Of a stretch of 45,618 bases of DNA, positions 1 to 9,151 are shown one piece after another. The DNA comes from Acidobacteriota bacterium. GTDB lineage: Bacteria; Acidobacteriota; Terriglobia; Bryobacterales; Bryobacteraceae. The stretch is taken from positions 1 through 45,618 of the forward strand of contig JANXMS010000280.1 of the NCBI GenBank assembly GCA_025354525.1, read 5' to 3'. The stretch's first letter is position 1; each line of letters starts with the position of its first letter. The notes beneath the pieces are model-generated. The model had not been told where the DNA came from, did no database searches, and saw only the letters and a program-made list of their open reading frames with translations. A program made the translations under genes and the position numbers.

Positions 1-503
1 GGCGTTCTGGAAACCCGAACTACCGGCCCCGTATTGGGCGGACTGCAAACTACGTTTGTCCCAGCTCAGGGCCCCGTCAATGCATGCGCTTGTCGTCGAT
101 CTCGCCGAGGCTCTAGCCCCCTTCCTCTCTCCCGACATTGCTCCGGATCTCTTCAGACGTCGCGGATTTGCCCTCTGTTAAGTCAAGACTTGCGATAGCG
201 TGGCATCCTCAAATCATGCGAGGGAAGAGTGTCGCCTTTCGCGCGCCCCATTGGCCGCCGGTGAACGGCGCTCGGTCGATCAGAACCCGTTAACCAGCGT
301 CGATCTTGCGGTTGATGATCACGCCGAACCTGAACAGCGAGCCGTTTTCGATTTCGCCCGGCACTCGCTGCCAATCGTCCGCTTCCCCTTCGACAGAAAG
401 GTGCATTCGTTTTTTGTCGTTCCCTACCTGTCAATATTGACGACGGCGATTGGTAGGGGGAGCCTCTTGCACAGGCTGCGATCGGCAAATTCCAAGAAAA
501 ATT
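1..503. other. No confident gene; possible decayed coding stretch
   Basis: I see no intact recognisable gene in this 500-base stretch beyond the 3' end of recN. On the minus strand a short frame at about 290-406 reads as a 38-residue peptide (MHLSVEGEADDWQRVPGEIE...INRKIDAG) with protein-like composition. A second protein-like run, LTEGKSATSEEIRSNVGREE, lies at about 109-183 in another phase and is closed by stops. Together they could be remnants of a broken gene, but I cannot name a family. No tRNA, terminator or repeat was recognised. Confidence 0.3.
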
Positions 504-2180
504 TTAGGCGAGGTGACCGGCTTCGATCAATTGCTCGGCGTGGCGCAGGGCTTCGGGAGTGAGCCGCTGGCCGGAGATCATGCGACCGATTTCGCGGGTT
601 CGTTCTTCGCCGAGGAGTTCGGAGACGGCGGCGACGGTTCGACCGTTCGACTCGCGCTTTTCCACGCGGTAGTGGTGGTCGGCGAAGGAGGCGATGTTCG
701 CTTGGTGGGTGACGCAGAGTACCTGGTGGGAGCGGCTCAATGCTTTCAGGCGGCGCCCGACGGCCTCAGCGGCTTCGCCTCCAATGCCGGCATCCACTTC
801 GTCGAAAACGAGCAAATGATGCGAAGCGCCGGGGCGTTCGCCTTCGATACACGTCTTGATGGCGAGCGCGATGCGTGAGACTTCGCCGCCGGAGGCGACC
901 TTGTCGAGTTCGCGGGGTTCTTCGCCCAGGTTGGCGGAGACGAGAAAGCGAACGGCGTCGGCACCTTCAGTCGACCAGGGCGCGGGCGACAGGGCGACGC
1001 GGAAGCGGGTGCCGGCCATGGCCAAGGCGGCCAATTCTTTTTCGACCCGCTTTTCAAGTTTCTTTGCAGCTTCCTTCCGGGCGGCGGTTAACTGGGCTGC
1101 CGCGGCGATGAACTCGGTGGCGAGTTGTTGACGGCGGGCTTCGATTTCGGCCCGCTTCTCGCCAGCCTGTTCGACGGTCAACATTTTCCCCAGCAGGTGG
1201 GCTAGGAAGGCGCGGATCTCGTCGATCGTTGCTCCGTACTTGCGGCGGAGACGGTCGATGGCGGCGAGGCGCGTTTCGACGTCGTCGAGGCGCTGTGGGT
1301 CGGCGTGGAGCTTGCCGAGGTAGTCGCGGAGGGTTAACCCGGCTTCTTCGAGACCAATGATGGCCGGTTTCAGCAGGTCGGCGACCTCTTGCAGGCTGGG
1401 GTCGATGCGGACTAGTTCCAGCACCCGCTTGCTGGCGATGCGGGCCTGCGCGACGGCGGAATCGGGAGCATCGTACAGGGCGGTAAAGGCGGTTTCTGCG
1501 TGTTCGGAGAGCCGAGTGACGTTTTGGAGAACCCGTTTTTCGTCGGTGAGTTCGTGGTCTTCGCCGGGTTTGGGATCAACCTCTTCGATCTCTTTTCGCT
1601 GGAAGCTCCAAAGGTCGGCGAGACGAAGTTGCTCTTGCTCGGTTAGGTCTAGGTTTTCCAGCTCTCGGCTGCAGGCTCGCCAAGCGTCGTAGAGGCCGCC
1701 GACCTGTTCGAGGAGTCGATGGGTCGCCCCGAACGTATCAATCATCTCGCGCTGGGATTCGGGCGAATGAAGGCGCTGTTGTTCGTTTTGGCCGTGGATA
1801 TCGCCGAGCCACGGGGCGAGCGACTTCAGCAGCGTCGCCGTGGCTGGACGGTTGGCGAGCAGGGCGCGGGACTTGCCGGAGGCCATGATTTCGCGTTCGA
1901 CGATGAGTTCGTCCTCTTCGAGGGTGATGCCGGCTTCTTCCAGCAGCGCCCGGAAGGCCGGCGCTTGTGGTGCCGAGAAGACACCGGAGATGCGGGCTCG
2001 TTCGGTGCCGGTGCGGACGACGTCGGCCGAGGCCCGCCCGCCGAACAGGAGGCCGAGTGAGTCGACGATGATCGACTTACCGCTGCCGGTTTCGCCGGTG
2101 AGCAGGTTCAGGCCGGTATGGAAGCGGAGCCGTAGGCGCTCAACGACGGCGAAGTTCTCGACGTGCAACTCAACAAGCAT
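504..2180 (-). CDS. recN: DNA repair protein RecN
   Basis: RecN is an SMC-like ATPase that acts in recombinational repair of DNA double-strand breaks. The 558-residue product has the family's usual length. The N-terminal Walker A reads GETGSGKS at residues 29-36. A long central coiled-coil region follows (about 150-360, rich in Glu, Arg, Leu and Ala). The ABC signature SGGEVSR lies near residue 430, and Walker B LLVFDEVDAGIGG near 455-465. The start was set at the ATG ending at 2180 because MLVELHVENFAVVERL is the canonical RecN beginning. The frame stays open for 122 more codons upstream, but that sequence does not resemble RecN. It is divergent from comEC with about 770 bases between them. 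No LexA-type operator was recognised. Confidence 0.95.
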   Translation of the reverse strand: MLVELHVENFAVVERLRLRFHTGLNLLTGETGSGKSIIVDSLGLLFGGRASADVVRTGTERARISGVFSAPQAPAFRALLEEAGITLEEDELIVEREIMASGKSRALLANRPATATLLKSLAPWLGDIHGQNEQQRLHSPESQREMIDTFGATHRLLEQVGGLYDAWRACSRELENLDLTEQEQLRLADLWSFQRKEIEEVDPKPGEDHELTDEKRVLQNVTRLSEHAETAFTALYDAPDSAVAQARIASKRVLELVRIDPSLQEVADLLKPAIIGLEEAGLTLRDYLGKLHADPQRLDDVETRLAAIDRLRRKYGATIDEIRAFLAHLLGKMLTVEQAGEKRAEIEARRQQLATEFIAAAAQLTAARKEAAKKLEKRVEKELAALAMAGTRFRVALSPAPWSTEGADAVRFLVSANLGEEPRELDKVASGGEVSRIALAIKTCIEGERPGASHHLLVFDEVDAGIGGEAAEAVGRRLKALSRSHQVLCVTHQANIASFADHHYRVEKRESNGRTVAAVSELLGEERTREIGRMISGQRLTPEALRHAEQLIEAGHLA

Positions 2181-2953
2181 TCTTCTCAGTCTAGAGCCTG
2201 AGCGCTCACCAAAAGTTGACGATTGTGTTAAGTCGCAAATTTGGTTGAGAATGAGCGGCGAACGGGCGCAGGGTGGGCGGTTTTTGGGCAACGACGCAAC
2301 ATGTACCGCGTCTACAGCGATGGACTTGCTCCGGACAGCTGGGGCCAAGTCATGATCGCCATGGGGCTCGGTCAGGAGAGTGTCGCGACCCTTAACCGAT
2401 GCTGCAAACTGGGCTTTACGATGCTGGAAACGCAGTCGGATAACCAGCGTCGTCAGGGCCGTCCCCGCCCGTCTCACGCCGGTGGACAGACTTCTGGCGT
2501 TCTGGAAGACCCTGTGAATCCTCATATTGGGCTTGTGGAGCAGCACAAGCGGAGGATGAAAATTGGTCGGTACCTGGGCGGATCGGGCAGCGGGGGCCGG
2601 GATTGTGAGCGTTGGCGGTCGCTACGGTGGCAGGAACGGGGTTGAAAACGCTCGACGGTGCTGGAGCAAAGCGATCGCAGTATCGACGGTTAGAGGCGGT
2701 GATGTTCCGAGGAGTTGGCAGGGCCGCCGGGAAACTGAACCGGATAGGGCCTTGCCGTTTCCTGTTCCGTTTGAATCGAGTTGGCTCCACGAGAATCAGA
2801 CGTTGGCCCGTGGCGCGGCGACGAAGCGGCGGGGCGGTTCAGTCGCCGATGATTGTTGCACGCTACGCGCAATCTGGGGCCAAGGGGAGGTCAAATGTTG
2901 GCGGGTGCCGAAGCTGTAGAGAGAAGGTGCCCCGTGCCGCCACTCTATCGACA
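2181..2953. other. Long divergent intergenic region, no gene recognised
   Basis: This region separates the divergent starts of recN and comEC. Several frames are open by chance in the G+C-rich sequence, including upstream extensions of both neighbours, but none reads as a known protein or has a convincing ribosome binding site. It presumably holds the promoters of both genes; I could not pick out a clear -35/-10 pair. It could also hold a decayed gene. Confidence 0.4.
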
Positions 2954-5461
2954 GTGCGCGAACCTCTTTTGCTTCCATGTGTCGGGTTGATTACCGGTTT
3001 GCTGTTGGCTCAGGCGGTGCCTTTTACTCGGGAGGAGGGGCTAGCGGGGACGGCGGCGCTGGCGATTCTGGCAGTTTTGGGGCGGCGTCCGTGGATGGTG
3101 GGTTTGGCCTGTATGGCGGTTGGGTTGCTGCTGCCGGCGCTGCGGCCGATGGTGCCCGCGCCGGAATTGGATGCGGCGGCGGGGGAAACGGTGTTGCTCG
3201 AAGGCTGCGTGGTGGAGCCGTCCGTATTCTCGGACCGGCGGGAACAGTTCACGATGGCGTTGGACGAGGAGGCTCGGGGGCGGGTGAGCCTGAACTTGCG
3301 AGAGGGGCAGACCCCGCCGAGCCTGCGCTACGGCCAGCGCGTGGAGTTCGAAGGGAAGGTGCGTGAGCCGACGAATTTTCGCAATCCGGGGGCGTTCGAT
3401 CTGGTGCAGTACCTGCAACGCCGCCATATTTATTGGACGATCTCAACGCGAACAGGTACGGAGGTGACGGTGCTGCCGGGCGAGTGCGGGCACTTTGCAA
3501 CCGCGTGGCTCTACCGGGTGCGGGGCTGGATTCTGACTCGGCTGGAGACGCTGTACCCGGGCGACAACTACAAGGCCTGGATGATGCAGGCGCTGTTGAT
3601 CGGCGAGAACACGCGGCTGGAAAAAGCTTGGACGGAGAGCTTTCGACGGACGGGGACCTATCACGCGCTCGTGATTTCCGGCATTCACATCACGATGGTG
3701 GCAGGGATTCTGTTCGGGCTCATCCGCATGGGGACTGGTCGGTTGACGTTGAGCCTGATTATCGCTGTAATTCTGGCTTGGCTGTACGCGGCGACCTCCG
3801 GGTTGACGGCCCCGGTGTTGCGGGCGGCGGCCGGGTTCATGCTGTTCAGTCTGGCTCGGTTCTGGTATCGCGATCCGCGAATCCTCAACTTCCTCGCGGT
3901 GATCGCGATTACCGTTTTGGCGATTGATCCGGGCCAGCTTTTCGAAGCGAGTTTCCAATTGACGTTTCTGAGTGTGGCGGCGATCGCGGCGTTGGCCGAT
4001 CCGCTGTTTGAGCAAAACTCGCGGCCTCTGGCGCAGGGGCTGGCCGAGTTGGAAGACTGGCGTCAGGATCTACGGAAGCCGTTTCAGGTGGCTGCCTTTC
4101 GCGTCGAGACCCGACTTGCGGTGCAGACGCTGAGTTACTGGACTGGCGTGCCGATGCGGTGGCTCTGTAAGGGCGTGGGGACGGCGCTGATCCTGCTGGT
4201 AAACGCGTTCGAAATCTTCATGATTTCGTGCATCATGCAGGTGGCGCTGGCGCTGCCGATGGCGTTCTATTTCCACCGCGCTTCGCTATCTGGGATGGTG
4301 GCGAATATCTTCGTTGTCCCGTTGATGAACGGCGCGATTGTGACGGGCTTTGTGGCTGTTTTTACGGGTTGGCGATGGGTGGCGACGGCGGCGGGGTGGT
4401 TTCTGGATGCCGGGCAATGGGTGGCGACGACGTGCGCGGGGCTGGAACCGAACTGGCGGATTCCGGATCCGCCGATGCTGCTGGCGCTGGGTTTCGCGGC
4501 CAGCCTGATCGCTCTGGCCATTACCGCCCGCCACGCGCCACGGCTGCGCTGGCTTTGCTTCGTCGCGACGATGAGCTTGTTCGGGGTGATTCTGTGGCAT
4601 CCGTTTGCTCCGGTGCGGGCTGCCCGCCAATTGGAGCTAACGGCGATCGACGTAGGGCAGGGCGATAGCCTGCTGGTGGTGACGCCGGAGGGGAAAATGA
4701 TGGTGGTGGACGGAGGAGGGTTGCCACAGTTCAAGGGCCGACCGAAGCCAAAGCTCGACATCGGCGAGGACGTGATTTCGCCCTACCTTTGGACACGGTC
4801 GATCCGCCGGTTGGATGTGATTGTGCTGACCCATGCGCATGATGATCACGCGGCGGGGTTGGAGGCGTTGATCGAAAATTTTGCCCCTGCCGAGCTGTGG
4901 ACGGGGGCGATGGGGGAGAGTCCGACGTGGCAACGGATTCGGGCGAAGGCGCTGTCTCGCGGGGTGAAAATTGTGCCGCGGTGGGCTGGGGAGTCGTTCG
5001 GCTGGGGCGGGGCGAAATTTGACATTTTGGCTCCGTACGCCGATACGCCGCCGACGGAGGTGGCGCGGAACAACGACTCGCTGACGATGCGGATTTCATT
5101 AGGGAGACGGAGCGTTTTGCTGACGGGAGATCTGGAGAAAGAGGTGGAGTATCGGCTGGTCGACGAGGGGAAGTTGGTGCCCACTGATGTCTTGAAGGCG
5201 GGCCACCATGGGAGCCGCACCTCGACGACAGAGGACTTTTTGCAGAAGTTGCAGCCTACGTTTGCCGTTATCTCCGCGGGTAGGAATAACTTGTATCGGC
5301 ATCCGCATCCGGACGTCGTGAAACGGTTGGAGCAGCATCATGTGGCGATCTTGCGAACGGACCAATACGGGCTTGTGCGGATCCTGACCGACGGCGAGCG
5401 CTTGACGGTGGAGCGGTTGCCCTGGAGCGCGGACACCCGGGCATTGCTGCCGGCATTCTGA
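2954..5461 (+). CDS. comEC: ComEC/Rec2-type DNA uptake channel protein
   Basis: ComEC forms the inner-membrane channel for single-stranded DNA during natural transformation. The protein (about 835 residues from this start) has the family's order. An N-terminal membrane and DUF4131-like part comes first, then a multi-helix competence domain (SGIHITMVAGILFGL and later hydrophobic segments). A C-terminal metallo-beta-lactamase-like domain carries LTHAHDDHAAG, so the HxHxDH metal motif sits at residues 627-632. The GTG at 2954 gives MREPLLLPCVGLITGLLLAQ, a sensible membrane start. GTG 2927 is an alternative, and the frame stays open to 2612 with sequence unlike ComEC. No strong Shine-Dalgarno sequence decides between them. 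It heads a plus-strand run with the YtxH-like gene 25 bases downstream. Other competence genes are not in the window. Confidence 0.88.
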   Translation: MREPLLLPCVGLITGLLLAQAVPFTREEGLAGTAALAILAVLGRRPWMVGLACMAVGLLLPALRPMVPAPELDAAAGETVLLEGCVVEPSVFSDRREQFTMALDEEARGRVSLNLREGQTPPSLRYGQRVEFEGKVREPTNFRNPGAFDLVQYLQRRHIYWTISTRTGTEVTVLPGECGHFATAWLYRVRGWILTRLETLYPGDNYKAWMMQALLIGENTRLEKAWTESFRRTGTYHALVISGIHITMVAGILFGLIRMGTGRLTLSLIIAVILAWLYAATSGLTAPVLRAAAGFMLFSLARFWYRDPRILNFLAVIAITVLAIDPGQLFEASFQLTFLSVAAIAALADPLFEQNSRPLAQGLAELEDWRQDLRKPFQVAAFRVETRLAVQTLSYWTGVPMRWLCKGVGTALILLVNAFEIFMISCIMQVALALPMAFYFHRASLSGMVANIFVVPLMNGAIVTGFVAVFTGWRWVATAAGWFLDAGQWVATTCAGLEPNWRIPDPPMLLALGFAASLIALAITARHAPRLRWLCFVATMSLFGVILWHPFAPVRAARQLELTAIDVGQGDSLLVVTPEGKMMVVDGGGLPQFKGRPKPKLDIGEDVISPYLWTRSIRRLDVIVLTHAHDDHAAGLEALIENFAPAELWTGAMGESPTWQRIRAKALSRGVKIVPRWAGESFGWGGAKFDILAPYADTPPTEVARNNDSLTMRISLGRRSVLLTGDLEKEVEYRLVDEGKLVPTDVLKAGHHGSRTSTTEDFLQKLQPTFAVISAGRNNLYRHPHPDVVKRLEQHHVAILRTDQYGLVRILTDGERLTVERLPWSADTRALLPAF

Positions 5462-5486
5462 AACAATATTGGGTGAGGGATTTTCT

Positions 5487-5750
5487 ATGGCAGAAGATAA
5501 CAGCAGCAAAGCGGTATGGTTCTTGACAGGTGCCGCGATTGGCGCCGCGGTGGCGCTTCTTTACGCGCCGGCAAGCGGCGAAGTGACCCGACGGCGTATA
5601 TCGCGCCACGCCGAAGAGGGCACTGACGTGCTCACCGAGAAAGGCAAGGAGATGGTCGACCGTGGCCGCGAGTTGTATGAACAGGGCCGAAAGATGGCGG
5701 ATGACGCGGCCGATCTATTCGAGCGAGGCCGGAAAATGGTGGAAGGGTAA
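5487..5750 (+). CDS. YtxH-domain small membrane protein
   Basis: This 87-residue protein begins with a short polar tail and one hydrophobic segment, VWFLTGAAIGAAVALLYAPASG (about residues 10-31). That glycine/alanine helix followed by YAPASGEVTRRRI is the hallmark of the YtxH family (small stress-associated or envelope proteins, role poorly defined). The rest is amphipathic and highly charged, with short repeating RGRELYEQGRKM / ERGRKM motifs likely to be helical. The ATG at 5487 is preceded by GAGGGA. Its stop codon overlaps the start of the next gene (TAATG), which suggests translational coupling with the dehydrogenase. Confidence 0.75.
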   Translation: MAEDNSSKAVWFLTGAAIGAAVALLYAPASGEVTRRRISRHAEEGTDVLTEKGKEMVDRGRELYEQGRKMADDAADLFERGRKMVEG

Positions 5751-7312
5751 TGCCTATGCCCGCGCTGCCCGCATTTCATAACGAACCGTACGCGGACTTC
5801 TCGCTGCCGGAGAACCGGCAGGCGATGGAGGCTGCGCTGGCCCGGGTGCGCGCTTCCTTCGGAGAAGAGTATTCGTTGTGGATTGCGGGCCAAGCGGTGC
5901 GAACCGAGGAATGGCTTCGTTCGGTAAATCCGTCCCAGCCGGAGGAGACGGTGGGCTTGCACGCGAAGGCGACGGCGGCCATGGCGCGGGAGGCGGTGGC
6001 CGATGCGGCCGCGTTCTTCCCGGAGTGGGCGCGGACGCCGGTGGCCGAGCGAGTGGCCGTGGTGGTGAAGGCGGCAGCCATCCTGCGGGAGCGCAAAAAC
6101 GAGTTGAACGCGTGGCTGGTGTTCGAAGCGGGCAAGAGTTGGGCGGAGGCCGAAGCGGAAACCGCCGAGGCGATCGACTTCTGCGAATACTACGCGCGGC
6201 AGATGGTCAGTTGGGCGAACCCGGATACGTTGATCCAAATGCCCGGCGAGCGGAACGAGCTTGCATACTTGCCGCTGGGTGTGGGTGTGGTGATTCCGCC
6301 TTGGAACTTTCCGCTGGCGATTTTGGCGGGCATGACGGCGGCGGCGCTGGTGTGTGGAAACACGGTGGTGCTGAAGCCTTCGAGCGACACGCCGATTGTG
6401 GCGGCGAAGTTCGTTGCGGTGTTGCGGGAGGCGGGATTGCCGGCCCGTGCTTTGGCGCTGTGCGTCGGCAGTGGGAACGTGATCGGCGACGAGTTGGTGC
6501 TGCATCCGCTGACCCGATTTGTGAGCTTTACGGGTTCACGAGAGGTGGGCCTGCGGATCAACGAACTCGCAGCCAAGCCGCAGAAGGGGCTGCAGTGGAT
6601 CCGGCGGGTGGTGGCTGAGATGGGCGGCAAGGACGCCATCGTCGTGGATGCGGAGTGCGACTTGGACGCGGCGGTGAACGGCGTGGTGGCGGCGGCCTTT
6701 GGCTATCAGGGGCAGAAGTGTTCGGCGTGCAGCCGGGCGATTGTGCACAAGGCGGTGTACGACGAATTTCTACGGCGATTGGAGTCGCGCGTGGCGGCGT
6801 TGACGGTGGGCGATGCGACGGATCCCGCGTTTTCGATGGGACCGGTGATCAGCGCTGGAGCGCGGAAAACCATTCTGCAATATTTGGAGATCGGGCGGAG
6901 CGAAGGGCGGTTGGTTGCGGGCGGGGGCGAGGCCGCGGGGCCGGGGTACTTCCTGCAGCCGACGGTGTTCGCTGACGTCGAGCGGACGGCGCGGCTGTTT
7001 CAGGAAGAGATTTTTGGCCCGGTGTTGGCGGTGACGAAGGCGCGGGATTTTGACCACGCTTTGGAACTTGCTAACGACAGCGACTATGGACTGACGGGGG
7101 CGGTTTATTCGTACGACACGGGGCATTTGGAACGCGCGAAGGCGGAGTTCCACGTGGGCAATCTGTACTTGAATCGGAAGTGCACCGGGGCGATGGTGGG
7201 GGCGCATCCCTTCGGTGGGTTCAACCTTTCGGGGACCGATTCGAAGGCCGGCGGGCCAGACTATCTGCTCCAGTTTTTGCAGGCGAAATCGATTGCCACG
7301 AAGGTGCTATGA
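5750..7312 (+). CDS. pruA: L-glutamate gamma-semialdehyde (1-pyrroline-5-carboxylate) dehydrogenase
   Basis: This aldehyde dehydrogenase family enzyme (520 residues) most resembles the RocA/PruA branch, which oxidises L-glutamate-5-semialdehyde to glutamate with NAD+ in proline and arginine breakdown. Visible motifs are the NAD-binding PPWNFPLAI, the Rossmann turn FTGSREVG, the general base Glu in EMGGKD (about E290), the catalytic Cys in GQKCSAC (about C324), EEIFGPV, and the C-terminal GGFNLSGTDSKAGGPDYL characteristic of this branch. The start ATG overlaps the preceding stop and has GGAAGGG just upstream. No proline dehydrogenase gene is visible nearby, so pathway context is missing and the substrate is inferred from the motifs. 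Confidence 0.88.
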   Translation: MPMPALPAFHNEPYADFSLPENRQAMEAALARVRASFGEEYSLWIAGQAVRTEEWLRSVNPSQPEETVGLHAKATAAMAREAVADAAAFFPEWARTPVAERVAVVVKAAAILRERKNELNAWLVFEAGKSWAEAEAETAEAIDFCEYYARQMVSWANPDTLIQMPGERNELAYLPLGVGVVIPPWNFPLAILAGMTAAALVCGNTVVLKPSSDTPIVAAKFVAVLREAGLPARALALCVGSGNVIGDELVLHPLTRFVSFTGSREVGLRINELAAKPQKGLQWIRRVVAEMGGKDAIVVDAECDLDAAVNGVVAAAFGYQGQKCSACSRAIVHKAVYDEFLRRLESRVAALTVGDATDPAFSMGPVISAGARKTILQYLEIGRSEGRLVAGGGEAAGPGYFLQPTVFADVERTARLFQEEIFGPVLAVTKARDFDHALELANDSDYGLTGAVYSYDTGHLERAKAEFHVGNLYLNRKCTGAMVGAHPFGGFNLSGTDSKAGGPDYLLQFLQAKSIATKVL

Positions 7313-7635
7313 AACGGCTGGCGATGGGGTTGATCGGGTCGGCGCTGTGGGCGAACGAGGCTTGCGAGCGGCACTATCAGGCCGAGCTGGTTAAGGGTCG
7401 ATCAGGGGCCCAGTTTCGAATTCCGGCGAGACAGAATCAGCCGGTAGCGTCGCCTGTCGGGGCGGTGGGGTCGCAGAAAATAGCTAAGGTTTTGTGGGGC
7501 CGCGGCTTCGTGACCCAGTCCGACGGGAAGACCACCGAGACGCATTTTGTTTGCTTACTGGAGACCGACGACAAGGCCGTTGGCGTATTCCTTCGGCCGG
7601 TCGAAAAATCGGTGCCGCGCTTGGCGCAGCGCTAG
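7309..7635 (+). CDS. Small hypothetical protein, probably exported
   Basis: This 108-residue protein is not recognised. The start ATG overlaps the stop of the dehydrogenase (ATGA), so it is likely co-translated. The N-terminus MKRLAMGLIGSALWANEA looks like a short signal peptide with a possible cleavage site after Ala. The mature part is basic, has two cysteines (in EACERH and FVCLLE) and one region, GRGFVTQSDGKTTETHFVCLLETDDKAVGVFLRP, that reads as a beta-strand-rich fold. It ends convergently with rfbB, the two stop codons sharing bases at 7632-7635. Confidence 0.6.
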   Translation: MKRLAMGLIGSALWANEACERHYQAELVKGRSGAQFRIPARQNQPVASPVGAVGSQKIAKVLWGRGFVTQSDGKTTETHFVCLLETDDKAVGVFLRPVEKSVPRLAQR

Positions 7636-8642
7636 CGGTTATCGTAGTTTTGGTCGTAGTATTCGCGGTAAGCGCCGGTGCGGACGCGATCGATCCAGTT
7701 GGTATTCGTACGGTACCAATCGATGGTGGCGGCGAGTCCGGCTTCAAACTCCACTTGCGGAGCCCAACCGGTTTCGCGGGTCAGCTTATCGCTCGTCAGA
7801 GCGTAGCGCCGATCGTGGCCTGGCCGATCGGTTACATAGCGGATTGACGACGCATCGCGACCGGTGGCGGCGATGATGCGTTCAACAACTTCAAGGTTCG
7901 GCAGGGCGCGGCTGCCGCCGATGTTATAGACCTCGCCCGCCCGGCCTTTTTCAAGAACGGCCTGAATCGCTCGGCAGTGATCGTCCACGTAAAGCCAATC
8001 GCGGATCTGCTGGCCATCGCCATAAACGGGCAACTGCTTGCCGTCGAGGGCGTTGGCGATCATCAGCGGGATCAGCTTTTCGGGGAACTGATAGGGACCG
8101 TAGTTGTTCGAAGCGCGGGTGACCATCACCGGCAATTTGTAGGTCGTCCAGTACGACAGGGCGAGTAGGTCAGAGCCCGCCTTCGATGCCGAATACGGGC
8201 TGCTGGCGATGAGCGGATAGTTCTCGTCGGCCTCGTGGGGCTCCGGGATAGAGCCATAGACTTCGTCCGTCGAGACGTGCAGAAAGCGGGCGACGCCGGC
8301 TCGGCGGGCGGCTTCGAGCAGCGTGAACGTGCCGAAGATGTTGGTCAGTACCGCCGGTTCAGGCGACAGGATGCTGCGGTCGACGTGGCTCTCGGCGGCG
8401 AAATGGACGATCGCGTCCGGCTGGGTTTCCGCCACCAGTGCGTTCACGGCTACGGAGTCGGCGATGTCGGCCTGGACGAACTTGTAGCGGGGATCGGTCG
8501 CGACCGGGGCCAAGTTGTCCAAGTTGCCAGCATAGGTCAGCTTGTCGAGCACCGTGATCTGGTAGGGGCCGGGCGTCGAAAGAAGAAGGCGGACGAAGGC
8601 GGATCCGATGAATCCGGCTCCTCCGGTAACGATTAATTTCAC
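7632..8642 (-). CDS. rfbB: dTDP-glucose 4,6-dehydratase
   Basis: RmlB/RfbB converts dTDP-glucose to dTDP-4-keto-6-deoxyglucose, the second step towards dTDP-rhamnose and related sugars. The 336-residue protein is an extended short-chain dehydrogenase. It has the NAD-binding GGAGFIGS at residues 7-14, HFAAESHVDRSI, the dehydratase motif STDEVYGS with the catalytic DE pair, the YSASK catalytic Tyr/Lys pair, and NNYGPYQFPEKLIP. It is the last gene of the rfbA-rfbC-rfbB operon, and its ATG overlaps the rfbC stop by four bases (ATGA). Confidence 0.95.
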   Translation of the reverse strand: MKLIVTGGAGFIGSAFVRLLLSTPGPYQITVLDKLTYAGNLDNLAPVATDPRYKFVQADIADSVAVNALVAETQPDAIVHFAAESHVDRSILSPEPAVLTNIFGTFTLLEAARRAGVARFLHVSTDEVYGSIPEPHEADENYPLIASSPYSASKAGSDLLALSYWTTYKLPVMVTRASNNYGPYQFPEKLIPLMIANALDGKQLPVYGDGQQIRDWLYVDDHCRAIQAVLEKGRAGEVYNIGGSRALPNLEVVERIIAATGRDASSIRYVTDRPGHDRRYALTSDKLTRETGWAPQVEFEAGLAATIDWYRTNTNWIDRVRTGAYREYYDQNYDNR

Positions 8643-9151
8643 TTGTGCTGAAGCTCCCAGTCGTAGTTGATGGCGGCGTCGTTGTGGGGGATTCGGCCCT
8701 CGTCGGCAGGGTCGTAGAGCCGATTGGTGAGGTAAACGAGGACACCGGGATCACCGCCGATGACCTTATAGCCATGGCCGACGCCGGGTGGGATGATAAT
8801 TTGCCAAGGCCGCAGCGCGCCGACGTAGAGGGTGTTCCGCAGGCCATAGGTCGTCGACCCTTCGCGGAGGTCGACCAGCGCCACTTGGAACATGCCAGCC
8901 GCTGCCAACCAGCAATCGGTCTGATGCTTATGAATGTGAAAGGCTTTGATGGTGCCGGGATAGCTGAGCGCGGTGGAAACCTGCGTTGACTCCGCCGGGA
9001 AATCCGCCACGGGGCCCTGGCCGAGCCTGGCGACTTCGAGAAAGTAGCCGCGGTCGTCCGGCCAGAGCGGCACGGGGATCACTTTGACGCCCGGGATCAG
9101 CTTGTCGCTATCGGGCTTTAGGATGACTTGGCCGATGCCTTTCTCGTTCAA
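8639..9151 (-). CDS. rfbC: dTDP-4-dehydrorhamnose 3,5-epimerase-like protein
   Basis: This 170-residue cupin-fold protein resembles RmlC, the 3,5-epimerase acting on dTDP-4-keto-6-deoxyglucose. The run AFHIHKHQTDCWLAAAGMFQVALVDLR has the metal-independent RmlC barrel pattern with the catalytic His region. IIPPGVGHGYKVIG matches the second conserved segment. It is slightly shorter and more divergent than classical RmlC, so it could be a variant sugar epimerase. It overlaps rfbA upstream and rfbB downstream by four bases each, so all three are probably translationally coupled. Confidence 0.85.
   Translation of the reverse strand: MNEKGIGQVILKPDSDKLIPGVKVIPVPLWPDDRGYFLEVARLGQGPVADFPAESTQVSTALSYPGTIKAFHIHKHQTDCWLAAAGMFQVALVDLREGSTTYGLRNTLYVGALRPWQIIIPPGVGHGYKVIGGDPGVLVYLTNRLYDPADEGRIPHNDAAINYDWELQHK

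Noticed and set aside
1-2560. Similarity of bases 1-40 and 2497-2536 (both start GGCGTTCTGGAA and share TATTGGGC)
   Set aside because: Only about 60% match over 40 bases with gaps, too weak to call a repeat.
2612-2953. Upstream extension of comEC
   Set aside because: The frame is open but the residues do not resemble ComEC or a signal sequence; GTG 2954 gives a normal membrane start.
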